This document shows, one piece after another, positions 1-5,789 of a DNA stretch of 5,789 nt. How positions within the stretch are numbered: the first letter of the stretch is position 1; each line of letters begins with the position of its first letter. The position numbers were made by a program, and so were the translations under genes. This DNA comes from Aquimarina sp. (GTDB taxonomy: Bacteria > Bacteroidota > Bacteroidia > Flavobacteriales > Flavobacteriaceae), in NCBI GenBank assembly GCA_011524575.1, contig WTKB01000187.1, positions 1 through 5,789 of the forward strand, read 5' to 3'. The notes beneath the pieces were generated by a model that was given only the letters and a program-made list of their open reading frames with translations, did no database searches and was not told the DNA's origin.

Positions 1-138
1 TACTACTTCCTGTAATCCAAAATTTTAAGAACTTGGATCACTTTAAAAAGATTTATGTATCTCGATATACGCATCATTTAAAAGTAAACCAAAACCTTAA
101 ACTTTTGAATTACAGTTTGTATCCCTTTAAACAAGTTC
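1..138 (+). repeat. Palindromic MITE-like element, copy 1 (left end cut by window edge)
   Basis: This is the first of three related copies of a short palindromic element, about 93% identical by eye to the copy at 3071-3224. By alignment, base 1 is element position 16, so about 15 bases, including the left terminal repeat, lie outside the window. The right end reads CCCTTTAAACAAGTTC and carries one substitution (GTTC for GCTC) relative to the other copies. The bases that follow are TAA, which would be the target duplication. The element has no coding capacity. It lies immediately downstream of prfA and its final base is part of the prfA stop codon, so prfA mRNA would run into the hairpin. Confidence 0.85.
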
Positions 139-1214
139 TAAAACAAATCTGTTGATTCTTTCAATCTTTCGGTGTTTTCCACAAGTTGTAATTCATTAAT
201 AATTCTCTGAATATCACCACCTATAATATTTTGCAAATCATAAAGAGTAAGCCCAATACGGTGATCCGTCACTCGTCCTTGTGGGTAATTATAGGTTCTA
301 ATTTTTGCAGATCTATCTCCACTAGACACCATGCTTTTTCTTTTTTCAGAATCTGCCGCTTGCTTTTTAGCTAACTCCAACTCATAAAGCCTTGAACGTA
401 AAACTTTTAATGCTTTTTCTAAGTTTTTATGAGAAGATTTTTGATCTTGACAACTTACAATCATTCCTGTAGGTTCGTGATGTAATTTTATAGCTGAATA
501 AGTGGTATTTACAGATTGTCCACCAGGCCCTGTTGAAGTAGTACGCTCTATACGCACTTCTGTCATATCAAGTTCTACATCAAATTCCTCTGCTTCTGGA
601 AGCACCATTACAGTAGCAGCACTGGTATGTACACGTCCTTGAGTTTCGGTTTGAGGAACACGCTGTACACGGTGTACTCCAGCTTCAAATTTCATAGTAC
701 CGTAAACATCTTCACCGCTTATTTCTAAGATAATTTCTTTAAATCCGCCACTTGTACCATCAGAAGTATCTACAACACTCATAGACCAACCCTTACTATC
801 GCAGTATTTACTATACATACGGTAAAGATCTCCTGCAAAAATACTTGCCTCGTCTCCTCCTGTTCCTGCTCGAATTTCCAGCACACAGTTTTTGGCATCT
901 TCAGGGTCTTTTGGAACAAGCATAAACTTAATTTTCTCTTCAAGCTCAGGCAGTTTATCTTTTGCCTCTTCAAGTTCTGCTTTTGCCATTTCAAGCATCT
1001 CAGGATCGGTTTCGTCAGCTAAAATCTCCTCAGCTTCTGCAATACTATTGGTAATAGAAATATAAATATCTCTTTGATCCATAATGGCTCGAAGATCTTT
1101 ATACTCTTTATTGATTTTCACATATCGCTTTTGATCTGAAATAATATCTGGCTGAATGATAAGATCATTCAATTCATCAAAACGTTGTTTTACAATATTT
1201 AATTTATCAATCAT
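138..1214 (-). CDS. prfA: Peptide chain release factor 1 (RF1)
   Basis: This class I release factor reads UAA and UAG in the ribosomal A site and triggers peptidyl-tRNA hydrolysis in the cytoplasm. The product is 358 aa, normal for RF1. It has an N-terminal helical domain (about 1-105, rich in Glu and Lys), the family motif [11 protein letters not shown] at 113-123, and the stop-codon-reading tripeptide PQT at 187-189 within [13 protein letters not shown]; PxT marks RF1, whereas RF2 has SPF. The catalytic loop is GPGGQSVN with GGQ at 231-233, whose Gln is the known PrmC methylation target. The C-terminal part includes [23 protein letters not shown] (about 297-319), also typical. The ATG at 1212-1214 gives the family N-terminus and has no Shine-Dalgarno sequence, as is usual in Bacteroidota. 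I see no clear TAnnTTTG promoter box upstream. The gene is monocistronic here and divergent from glyA. Oddity: the TAG stop straddles the junction with the repeat element at 1-138, so the final residues may have been set by that insertion. Confidence 0.97.
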   Translation of the reverse strand: MIDKLNIVKQRFDELNDLIIQPDIISDQKRYVKINKEYKDLRAIMDQRDIYISITNSIAEAEEILADETDPEMLEMAKAELEEAKDKLPELEEKIKFMLVPKDPEDAKNCVLEIRAGTGGDEASIFAGDLYRMYSKYCDSKGWSMSVVDTSDGTSGGFKEIILEISGEDVYGTMKFEAGVHRVQRVPQTETQGRVHTSAATVMVLPEAEEFDVELDMTEVRIERTTSTGPGGQSVNTTYSAIKLHHEPTGMIVSCQDQKSSHKNLEKALKVLRSRLYELELAKKQAADSEKRKSMVSSGDRSAKIRTYNYPQGRVTDHRIGLTLYDLQNIIGGDIQRIINELQLVENTERLKESTDLF

Positions 1215-1444
1215 ATCTTAAGGGGATGGTATGGCTATTTGTAACTTTTCAAATAAAGCAGTAAAGTTAGCTATTTTTATAGACTTTTGATAATTATACG
1301 ATTTATGTGCATACTTAAAAAAATAACACCTATAAACATATAAAATACAGATACTTATATTTAAAATACATGCAAGCCTAGCTAAACACCTCTAAAAAAG
1401 TAAATCAGAAAATTAAAAACAAACATCTCTAAGAAAAGAGGTAA
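1215..1444. other. AT-rich prfA upstream region, no gene seen
   Basis: This 230-bp stretch between the prfA start and repeat copy 2 has no convincing open frame on either strand. It must contain the prfA promoter. On the minus strand the closest match to the Bacteroidota -7 box TAnnTTTG is TAACTTTA (plus-strand positions near 1263-1270), one base off and without a clear TTG -33 element, so I do not call it. Short A/T-rich direct repeats (AAAATACA appears twice around 1344-1374) and a 6-bp inverted repeat (ACCTCT 1388-1393, AGAGGT 1437-1442) are present but weak. Confidence 0.5.
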
Positions 1445-1600
1445 GAGCTTGTTTAAAGGCACTACTTCCTGTAATCCAAAATTTCAAGAACTTGAATCAC
1501 TTTAAAAGGATTTACCTGTCTCTAGGTATGCACATCATTTAAAAGCAAACCAAAACCTTAAACTTCTGAATTACAGCTTACACCCCCTTTAAACAAGCTC
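1445..1600 (+). repeat. Palindromic MITE-like element, copy 2, with TAA target duplication
   Basis: This is a complete 156-bp copy. The ends are perfect 15-bp inverted repeats, GAGCTTGTTTAAAGG at the left and CCTTTAAACAAGCTC at the right. Directly outside them is the same triplet on both sides, TAA at 1442-1444 and 1601-1603, as expected for a 3-bp target duplication of the TNA type. The inverted symmetry continues inward, imperfectly, to a small central hairpin (ACCT 1514-1517, AGGT 1524-1527), so the whole element could fold into one long stem. It is the most diverged of the three copies (roughly 85% identical by eye to copy 3). It encodes nothing and lies between divergent prfA and glyA, ending about 110 bp before the putative glyA promoter. 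Confidence 0.9.
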
Positions 1601-1690
1601 TAATATTTATGGCAAACAAAGTATTATCATTTTTCAATAAGTTAAAGGAATCACTGATCTTTACTATAACTTTGAGGGAAATGAGAGAGA

Positions 1691-1717
1691 TTAATAACTT
1701 AGTTATGTGTATTTTTG
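1691..1717 (+). promoter_or_regulatory. Putative Bacteroidota-type glyA promoter
   Basis: TATTTTTG at 1710-1717 matches the Bacteroidota sigma-70 (RpoD) -7 consensus TAnnTTTG exactly. The -33 TTG element is only partly matched, by TTAATAAC around 1691-1698 at about the right distance. Transcription would begin around 1722-1725, leaving a leader of about 20 nt before the ATG at 1744. This supports the short glyA start over the longer open frame upstream. AT-rich DNA yields such boxes by chance, so confidence is moderate. Confidence 0.45.
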
Positions 1718-1743
1718 CAACCAAAATACAAAAATACTCTCTT

Positions 1744-3018
1744 ATGAAGCGTGATGAAAGCATTTTCGATTTAATCGAATTGGAAAAACAAAGACAAGTT
1801 AAAGGATTAGAGCTTATTGCTTCTGAAAATTTTGTCAGTGAGCAAGTTATGGAAGCTCAGGGTTCTGTGCTTACCAACAAATATGCTGAAGGCTACCCAG
1901 GTAAACGTTACTATGGAGGTTGTGAAGTTGTAGATAAAATAGAGCAAATTGCTATTGATAGAGCCAAAGAACTATTTGGTGCTGAATATGCCAATGTACA
2001 ACCACACTCTGGATCTCAAGCAAATACAGCTGTTTTTGCAGCATGTATTAAACCTGGGGATAAAATTTTAGGTTTTGATCTTTCTCATGGTGGACACCTT
2101 ACTCACGGTTCATCTGTTAACTTTTCTGGAAAACTATATACGCCTTCTTTTTATGGTGTAGAAGCAGATACTGGAGTTCTTGACTACGATAAAATTATGG
2201 AAATTGCTAAAAAGGAGCAACCAAAATTAATTATCGCAGGTGCATCAGCGTATTCTAGAGAAATCGACTACAAAAAATTCCGAGTTATTGCCGATGAGGT
2301 AGGTGCTATTCTTTTTGCTGATATTGCACACCCAGCTGGTTTAATTGCTACTGGACTTTTACAAAGCCCGATCGAACATTGTGATATTGTAACTACAACA
2401 ACTCATAAAACCCTTAGAGGACCACGTGGAGGACTCATATTAATGGGGAAAGACTTTGATAATCCATTTGGACTAAAACTTAAAAATGGAAAGTTAAGAA
2501 AAATGTCTTCGCTATTAAACAGTGCTATTTTCCCAGGTAATCAAGGAGGTCCATTAGAGCATGTTATTGGTGCAAAAGCAATCGCTTTTGGTGAAGCACT
2601 TACAGATTCTTTTAAAGAATACTGCCTTCAAGTTCGTAAAAATGCACAAGCAGCAGCTCAATGCTTTATAGACAAAGGCTATAAGATCATCTCAAATGGA
2701 ACAGACAACCACATGATGCTTATCGACTTAAGAAATAAAGGAGTTACTGGAAAGCAAGCTGAAGAAGCTCTTGGAAAAGCAGACATCACGGTAAATAAAA
2801 ACATGGTACCATTTGATGACCAATCTCCATTTGTAACTTCTGGTATCCGAATTGGTACTTCTGCAGCAACTACTCGTGGACTTAAAGAAGATGATTTTAT
2901 TGAAGTAGTAAACCTTATTGATGCCGTAATTCAAAACATCGATAATGAAGCAGAACTTAAAGTTATTGGAACTAAAGTAAATGCATTAATGCAAGAGCGT
3001 CCATTATTTGCTTACTAA
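1744..3018 (+). CDS. glyA: Serine hydroxymethyltransferase
   Basis: This PLP enzyme interconverts serine plus tetrahydrofolate with glycine plus 5,10-methylenetetrahydrofolate, the main source of one-carbon units for purine, thymidylate and methionine synthesis. It acts in the cytoplasm as a dimer or tetramer. The product from the ATG at 1744 is 424 aa, the usual length. Visible family features are LELIASENF (22-30), YPGKRYYGG (51-59), [13 protein letters not shown] (111-123), ADIAHPAGL with PLP-contacting Asp193 and His196, the Schiff-base lysine Lys222 in [22 protein letters not shown] (263-270), and SGIRIGT with the substrate-carboxylate Arg369. The frame stays open for 45 codons upstream (to 1609), but those residues are not SHMT-like, and [18 protein letters not shown] is the expected N-terminus. 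There is no Shine-Dalgarno sequence. The gene appears to be transcribed alone. It is flanked on both sides by copies of the palindromic element, and its 3' UTR contains copy 3 before the shared terminator. Confidence 0.97.
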   Translation: MKRDESIFDLIELEKQRQVKGLELIASENFVSEQVMEAQGSVLTNKYAEGYPGKRYYGGCEVVDKIEQIAIDRAKELFGAEYANVQPHSGSQANTAVFAACIKPGDKILGFDLSHGGHLTHGSSVNFSGKLYTPSFYGVEADTGVLDYDKIMEIAKKEQPKLIIAGASAYSREIDYKKFRVIADEVGAILFADIAHPAGLIATGLLQSPIEHCDIVTTTTHKTLRGPRGGLILMGKDFDNPFGLKLKNGKLRKMSSLLNSAIFPGNQGGPLEHVIGAKAIAFGEALTDSFKEYCLQVRKNAQAAAQCFIDKGYKIISNGTDNHMMLIDLRNKGVTGKQAEEALGKADITVNKNMVPFDDQSPFVTSGIRIGTSAATTRGLKEDDFIEVVNLIDAVIQNIDNEAELKVIGTKVNALMQERPLFAY

Positions 3019-3047
3019 TACCACAATTGGTATAAGTATTAAATACT
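3018..3047. other. Two small adjacent dyads after the glyA stop
   Basis: ATACCA (3018-3023) pairs with TGGTAT (3028-3033) across a CAAT loop. AGTATT (3035-3040) mirrors AATACT (3042-3047) around one base. They lie directly after the glyA stop codon. Neither is followed by a real T tract, so they are not convincing terminators; they could stabilise the glyA 3' end or be chance dyads in AT-rich DNA. Confidence 0.35.
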
Positions 3048-3070
3048 CTTTGATTTCAAAATAATATTCA

Positions 3071-3224
3071 GAGCTTGTTTAAAGGCACTACTTCCTGTAA
3101 TCCAAAGTTTTAAGAACTTGGATCACTTTAAAAAGATTTACATATCTCGATATGGGCATCATTTAAAAGTAACCCAAAACCTTAAACTTTTGAAATACAG
3201 TTCGTATTCCCTTTAAACAAGCTC
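3071..3224 (+). repeat. Palindromic MITE-like element, copy 3, with TCA target duplication
   Basis: This is a complete 154-bp copy in the same orientation as the other two. Perfect 15-bp inverted ends (GAGCTTGTTTAAAGG and its complement) are flanked by TCA at 3068-3070 and TCA at 3225-3227, a second TNA-type 3-bp duplication with a different middle base from copy 2. The two arms, each about 70 nt, are complementary at roughly 70% of positions by eye. They meet in a perfect central hairpin, CATAT (3141-3145), CTCG loop, ATATG (3150-3154). It lies in the convergent glyA-pnp gap, inside the glyA 3' UTR and directly against the terminator. It has no coding capacity. Confidence 0.92.
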
Positions 3225-3270
3225 TCAACAAAAAAGACCCTAAAAATAATTTTAGGGTCTTTTTTGTTGA
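3225..3270. terminator. Bidirectional intrinsic terminator between convergent glyA and pnp
   Basis: This is a perfect 21-bp inverted repeat (3225-3245 with 3250-3270) around the loop ATAA. Its core GACCCTAAAA/TTTTAGGGTC is followed by six T on the plus strand (3260-3265) and, by symmetry, by six T on the minus strand (complement of 3230-3235). It therefore can end both glyA, about 240 nt downstream of its stop, and pnp, about 35 nt downstream of its stop. The outermost TCA/TGA pairs overlap the target duplication of repeat copy 3. Confidence 0.93.
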
Positions 3271-3303
3271 TACTAATTATATAATTAATAAGATCGAATA
3301 TTA

Positions 3304-5496
3304 CTAGGAACGTTCTGCAGGTTTTCTTTTGTTGTTATTACCACCATCTCTATTTCTTGGTGGTCTTGGCTTGTAACCTTCTGGTTTTGGTAAAAGTGCC
3401 TTTCTAGAAACTTTATCCTTACGAGTTCTTTGATCAATACCAAAATATTTTACATCCAACTCATCACCAACATTAAGCACATCTGTTACATTTTCAACAC
3501 GTTCCCAAGCAATTTCAGAAACATGTAGTAAAATCTCATTTCCTGGTGCTTCTAAATATTCTAGAACAGCTCCAAAATCTAAAGTTCTGATTACTTTCAT
3601 GCTATATACACTACCTACTTCTGGCTTAAAAAGCATCGAATCAATTTTCGACTGTACTTTAGTAATACCTTCTGGGCTATGTCCAAGGATTTCTACAATA
3701 CCATCTCCTGTTTCTGGATCTTCATTAATGACAATTGTAGTTCCAGTCTCTTTTTGAAGCTCCTGAATATTTTTTCCACCAGGACCGATCATTGCTCCAA
3801 TAAAACTATTAGGAATTACACGTGTAATAATTTTTGGTGCATGAACTTTTACCTCTTGTGAAGGAACAACAATAGTTTCAGTGATTTTACCTAAGATATG
3901 TAACCTTCCTTCACGGGCTTGTAAAAGGGCTTTTTCTAAGATTTCATAAGAAAGTCCTTTAATTTTAATATCCATTTGGCAAGCTGTGATTCCATCCTCA
4001 GTTCCTGTAACTTTGAAATCCATATCCCCTAAATGATCTTCGTCACCTAAGATATCAGAAAGTACCGCATAACGCTCTCCATCAGAAATTAACCCCATTG
4101 CAATTCCTGATACAGGCTTTGTAAGTTGTATTCCAGCATCCATCAGTGCCATGGTACCTGCACAAACTGTTGCCATAGATGAGGAACCATTAGATTCTAA
4201 AATCTCTGAAACAACACGGACTGTATACGGGCAATCCGCAGGAATCATACCTTTTAAAGCACGCTGTGCTAAATTACCATGACCAACCTCTCTTCTTGAA
4301 GTCCCTCTTAATGGACGTGCCTCTCCTGTAGAAAATGGTGGAAAGTTATAATGTAAATAAAACTTTTCTTCTCCTTCTATAGAAGGACTATCAATAATAT
4401 TTACATCTCTAGAAGTTCCTAAAGTTACTGTAGCTAAAGCTTGTGTTTCCCCTCTTGTAAACACAGCAGAACCATGAGTACTTGGAAGGTAATCTACTTC
4501 CGACCAAATAGGTCTAATTTGCTCTAATTGACGTCCGTCTAGCCTCAAATTTTCTGAAAGTACCATATTACGAACAGCCTCTTTCTGAACTTTACTAAAA
4601 TATTTAGAAATCAAAGATTTTTGTTCTTCTAATTCCGCTTCAGAAAAAGTTTCTAAAAGAGCCGCTTTTACTTGTGAAAATGCCTCACCACGTTCATTTT
4701 TTGAAGAGCCTTGCTTGGCAATATCATAGCACTTTTGATAAGCAAACTCGTTTACTTTTTCCAAAAGTTCTTCATTGGTAACTTCAAGAGTGTATTCACG
4801 AGTAGGCTTTTTACCCACAGATTGTGCCAAAGCCTCCTGAGCAATACACTGTGCTTTAATAGCATCATGTGCAAAATTAATAGCATCAAGCATTTCTTTC
4901 TCAGAGATTTCATTCATCTCCCCCTCTACCATCATCACAGAATCTTCAGAAGCTCCAATAACCATATCGATATCCGATTGTGCCAACTGGCTCAAACTTG
5001 GATTGATTACAAATGCTCCATCAATACGTGCTACACGAACCTCAGAAATAGACTTTTCAATAGGAATATCAGAAAGTTGAATGGCTGCTGAAGCTGCAAG
5101 TCCTGCAAGTGCATCTGGCATAACCTCTGGATCATGAGACATTAATTGAATCATAATCTGTGTTTCAGCATGGTAATCTTTAGGAAAAAGAGGACGTAAT
5201 ACTCTATCTACTAGACGCATTACTAAAATCTCTTCGTTACTTGGTCTTGCTTCTCTTTTAAAGAATCCACCAGGGAAACGACCTGCAGCTGCGAATTTCT
5301 CTCGGTAGTCTACTGTAAGAGGTAGAAAATCAACATTTGACTGCTCGTAATTAGAAACAACAGTACATAAAAGCATGGCTTTCCCCATACTCACCACTAC
5401 AGAACCATGAGCTTGCTTAGCAAGTTTACCAGTTTCTAGTGTAATTTGTCTACCGTCTCCAAGATCGATAACCTGTTTAAAAACATTTGGAATCAT
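3304..5496 (-). CDS. pnp: Polyribonucleotide nucleotidyltransferase (PNPase)
   Basis: PNPase is a 3'-to-5' phosphorolytic exoribonuclease that releases nucleoside diphosphates and can also add 3' tails; it is a trimeric ring acting in mRNA decay and small-RNA turnover. The product from the ATG at 5494-5496 is 730 aa. Domains in order are a first RNase PH-like domain (about 12-145, with [13 protein letters not shown] at 74-86), an all-alpha linker domain (about 230-310), and a second, catalytic RNase PH domain (about 325-550). The catalytic domain has GSSSMATVC at 437-445 and [12 protein letters not shown], whose Asp485 and Asp491 match the E. coli catalytic pair Asp486/Asp492. A KH domain follows with the GxxG loop GPGG at 571-574, then an S1 domain (about 627-702), then a basic Arg/Lys/Asn/Gly-rich tail. 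The frame runs 14 codons further upstream to a TTG at 5538, but [16 protein letters not shown] is the family N-terminus. A nested hairpin lies in the presumed leader. It converges on glyA with a shared terminator. Confidence 0.97.
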   Translation of the reverse strand: MIPNVFKQVIDLGDGRQITLETGKLAKQAHGSVVVSMGKAMLLCTVVSNYEQSNVDFLPLTVDYREKFAAAGRFPGGFFKREARPSNEEILVMRLVDRVLRPLFPKDYHAETQIMIQLMSHDPEVMPDALAGLAASAAIQLSDIPIEKSISEVRVARIDGAFVINPSLSQLAQSDIDMVIGASEDSVMMVEGEMNEISEKEMLDAINFAHDAIKAQCIAQEALAQSVGKKPTREYTLEVTNEELLEKVNEFAYQKCYDIAKQGSSKNERGEAFSQVKAALLETFSEAELEEQKSLISKYFSKVQKEAVRNMVLSENLRLDGRQLEQIRPIWSEVDYLPSTHGSAVFTRGETQALATVTLGTSRDVNIIDSPSIEGEEKFYLHYNFPPFSTGEARPLRGTSRREVGHGNLAQRALKGMIPADCPYTVRVVSEILESNGSSSMATVCAGTMALMDAGIQLTKPVSGIAMGLISDGERYAVLSDILGDEDHLGDMDFKVTGTEDGITACQMDIKIKGLSYEILEKALLQAREGRLHILGKITETIVVPSQEVKVHAPKIITRVIPNSFIGAMIGPGGKNIQELQKETGTTIVINEDPETGDGIVEILGHSPEGITKVQSKIDSMLFKPEVGSVYSMKVIRTLDFGAVLEYLEAPGNEILLHVSEIAWERVENVTDVLNVGDELDVKYFGIDQRTRKDKVSRKALLPKPEGYKPRPPRNRDGGNNNKRKPAERS

Positions 5497-5511
5497 ATTG
5501 TAAAAATTGTT

Positions 5512-5563
5512 TTTATCCTTTTTTTCTAGTGCAAACAAAAAGCAATTTGCTGCTAAGGATAAA
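5512..5563 (-). promoter_or_regulatory. Nested hairpin in the presumed pnp leader
   Basis: A perfect 9-bp inverted repeat (TTTATCCTT 5512-5520, AAGGATAAA 5555-5563) encloses a second 5-bp stem (GCAAA 5531-5535, TTTGC 5546-5550). It ends about 15 nt before the pnp ATG. If transcription starts upstream of 5563, this would be a leader hairpin. In enterobacteria pnp is autoregulated through RNase III cleavage of a 5' hairpin; whether that applies here is inference only. I see no exact TAnnTTTG box upstream to place the transcription start. Confidence 0.4.
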
Positions 5564-5737
5564 CTATTATATATAAATAATCTACTATTTCGTAAGATTT
5601 AAAACGCTTAAAAAAGATTCTAGCAATCAATCATTATTGATACACTACCAGACAACCTCTTATTTCAAAAAAATATTTTTAATATATTGTTTTACAACAA
5701 CTTAAATAAATATCCTATTTTCAAAAACCTTTAAGCA
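5564..5737. other. AT-rich pnp upstream region, no gene seen
   Basis: There is no supportable open frame on either strand. The only structure I see is a 6-bp dyad, ATCAAT (5626-5631) with ATTGAT (5636-5641) around CATT. The pnp promoter should lie here or just downstream, but no exact TAnnTTTG box is present on the minus strand. Confidence 0.4.
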
Positions 5738-5771
5738 TACGAAAGGATGTCAAAATTGACATCCTTTCGTA
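5738..5771. terminator. Terminator-like perfect hairpin upstream of pnp
   Basis: The arms 5738-5753 and 5756-5771 form a perfect 16-bp inverted repeat around AA. On the minus strand the stem is followed by ATGCTTAAAGGTTTTTG, so the T run comes about 11 nt later rather than at once; on the plus strand an A-rich stretch follows. It could end a minus-strand gene beyond the window. In flavobacteria rpsO often precedes pnp, but that gene is not visible here. Alternatively it could be an attenuator between such a gene and pnp. Confidence 0.55.
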
Positions 5772-5789
5772 AAATACTAATAAAAATAA

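Noticed and set aside
100..118. Outward promoter in the element (TACAGTTTG at the right arm of copy 1)
   Set aside because: The spacing within the box is one base too long for TAnnTTTG, and copy 2 has lost the motif.
1609..1743. 45-codon N-terminal extension of glyA, starting from ATG at 1609 just after repeat copy 2
   Set aside because: The residues are not SHMT-like, the family N-terminus begins at 1744, and a plausible promoter box (1710-1717) lies within the extension. The open frame looks like chance.
1..3224. CRISPR array or tandem repeat
   Set aside because: The repeats are about 154 bp, palindromic, and separated by about 1.5 kb of coding sequence, not by short uniform spacers.
1442..3227. 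glyA carried as a composite transposon between repeat copies 2 and 3
   Set aside because: Each copy has its own distinct 3-bp duplication (TAA, TCA), there is no transposase, and glyA composition matches its neighbours.
4711..5091. 126-codon plus-strand open frame inside pnp, and similar shorter frames inside prfA, glyA and pnp
   Set aside because: They lie opposite or out of frame with well-recognised genes, have Cys/Asn/Ile-rich composition typical of shadow frames, and show no recognisable motif.
5497..5538. 14-codon upstream extension of pnp from a TTG at 5538
   Set aside because: Family members begin MIPxVFK at the ATG at 5494-5496, and the extension is low-complexity (EKKDKNN) within the presumed leader hairpin.

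Overview
The window looks like a chromosomal housekeeping segment from a low-GC member of the Bacteroidota, most likely a marine-type Flavobacteriaceae. The reasons are the AT-rich intergenic DNA, the lack of Shine-Dalgarno sequences in front of all three genes, a TAnnTTTG-type promoter box before glyA, and protein sequences that read as flavobacterial (for example PrfA with PQT and GPGGQSVN, and GlyA with [11 protein letters not shown]). I cannot assign a genus from the sequence alone.

There are three complete genes. prfA (peptide chain release factor 1) is on the minus strand at 138-1214. glyA (serine hydroxymethyltransferase) is on the plus strand at 1744-3018. pnp (polyribonucleotide nucleotidyltransferase) is on the minus strand at 3304-5496. 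prfA and glyA diverge. glyA and pnp converge on a perfect 21-bp bidirectional terminator at 3225-3270. Upstream of pnp is an AT-rich region with a nested hairpin in the presumed pnp leader and a perfect 16-bp hairpin near the window edge, which may end whatever gene lies beyond (in flavobacteria often rpsO, not visible here). The genes share no pathway: translation termination, one-carbon/glycine metabolism and RNA decay.

The non-routine content is a dispersed miniature element of about 154 bp, present in three direct-orientation copies (1-138 truncated by the window edge, 1445-1600, 3071-3224), one beside each gene boundary. Each copy is a long imperfect palindrome. The complete copies have perfect 15-bp inverted ends starting GAG and 3-bp TNA target duplications (TAA and TCA). 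This looks like a non-coding MITE mobilised by an IS5-type (IS1031/ISL2-like) transposase, but no transposase is in the window. The first copy supplies the last base of the prfA stop codon, and the third sits exactly against the glyA/pnp terminator. I found no new multi-gene system; the element family is the main thing worth following up.
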